Of a stretch of DNA of 64,000 nucleotides, positions 63,909 to 64,000 are shown piece by piece. Positions within the stretch are counted from its first letter, which is position 1, and every line of letters starts with the position of its first letter. The stretch is from Staphylococcus sp. M0911 (lineage in GTDB: Bacteria; Bacillota; Bacilli; Staphylococcales; Staphylococcaceae): the NCBI RefSeq assembly GCF_003491325.1, contig NZ_CP022881.1:434001-498000 (forward strand), given 5' to 3'. The notes beneath the pieces are model-generated. The model searched no databases. It was not told the DNA's origin and saw only the letters and a program-made list of their open reading frames with translations. A program made the translations under genes and the position numbers.

Positions 63909-64000
63909 ATGATTGTTAATGAACTAGAAAAAGCAGTCGTCAAACAATATATGAATTTGCTATTATTAGCAGATCCTGAAAAACAGGCAATAGAACAATA
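63909..64000 (+). CDS. Start of an unidentified gene, cut by the window end
   Basis: ATG 63909, preceded by TGAGGTG at 63898-63904, opens a frame reading MIVNELEKAVVKQYMNLLLL, then ADPEKQAIEQY, with no stop before 64000. The good ribosome-binding site and codon use support a real gene. Thirty residues of helical, leucine-rich sequence are too few to name a family. Confidence 0.55.
   Translation, partial: MIVNELEKAVVKQYMNLLLLADPEKQAIEQ

Noticed and set aside
1-64000. CRISPR arrays, tRNA/rRNA genes, insertion sequences, prophage or integrase genes
   Set aside because: No regularly spaced repeats, transposase or integrase-like frames, or tRNA cloverleaf sequences were seen on either strand by reading.

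Overview
The window is low-GC chromosomal DNA from a coagulase-negative Staphylococcus. I infer this from AT-rich codon use, strong AAAGGAG/GGAGG ribosome-binding sites, and many genes whose closest relatives I recall are staphylococcal: the small alarmone synthetase RelP, the methylation-dependent restriction enzyme SauUSI, lrgAB, opuCABCD, a NorB-type exporter and a TarM/TagE-like glycosyltransferase. Between gntP and galU, where S. aureus carries fnbA/fnbB, there is no adhesin gene. I cannot name the species from the sequence alone. No rRNA, tRNA, prophage, insertion sequence, CRISPR array or origin was seen.

Layout. 1-2.9 kb: thiazole branch of thiamine synthesis on the minus strand (tenI-thiO-thiS-thiG, probably thiF) behind a TPP riboswitch and terminator. 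3-9.5 kb: sugar-acid MFS transporter with a cre-like site and a palindromic operator, ABM-family monooxygenase, FUSC-type membrane protein, DUF2188 protein, relP and an alpha/beta hydrolase. 9.6-13.5 kb: gluconate operon gntRKP with promoter, cre and an 18-bp GntR operator. 13.5-19 kb: a candidate minus-strand sRNA, then galU, a duplicated SH3-like protein, pgcA and a GT4 glycosyltransferase (UDP-glucose supply and probable teichoic acid or protein glycosylation). 19-22.4 kb: Nudix hydrolase and SauUSI-type type IV restriction enzyme. 22.5-27.4 kb: acetoin dehydrogenase operon with a cre site; its E2 gene is broken by one in-frame stop codon. 27.5-38.4 kb: small HTH-like protein, DUF1413 protein, two SDRs, M20 and M42 peptidases, ppx-ppk, an AbgT transporter. 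38.5-42.8 kb: lipoprotein, arsRBC, GltB-like FMN protein. 43-51.7 kb: two CPBP proteins, a FetAB-like iron exporter, a two-component system facing two tiny membrane proteins, an MFS exporter, a carboxylesterase. 51.9-64 kb: APC permease, YdeI-like protein, acetoin/diacetyl reductase, opuCABCD osmolyte importer, lrgAB, NorB-like exporter, panE and the start of one more gene.

How it fits together. Much of the window is secondary carbon metabolism (gluconate, acetoin/diacetyl, sugar acid uptake), and cre-like sites recur upstream of these genes, suggesting CcpA control. A second theme is envelope and stress: OpuC, LrgAB, RelP, polyphosphate kinase/phosphatase, efflux pumps and arsenic resistance. 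There is no obvious large accessory island; the restriction unit and the two-component/small-protein unit are the most accessory-like parts.

The best leads for new biology are the candidate sRNA at 13551-13692, the two-component system paired with two translationally coupled small membrane proteins, the Nudix-SauUSI gene pair, the perfect palindrome in front of the sugar-acid transporter, and the possible attenuator ahead of opuCA. Promoters, hairpins and cre sites were found by eye and not scored by software.
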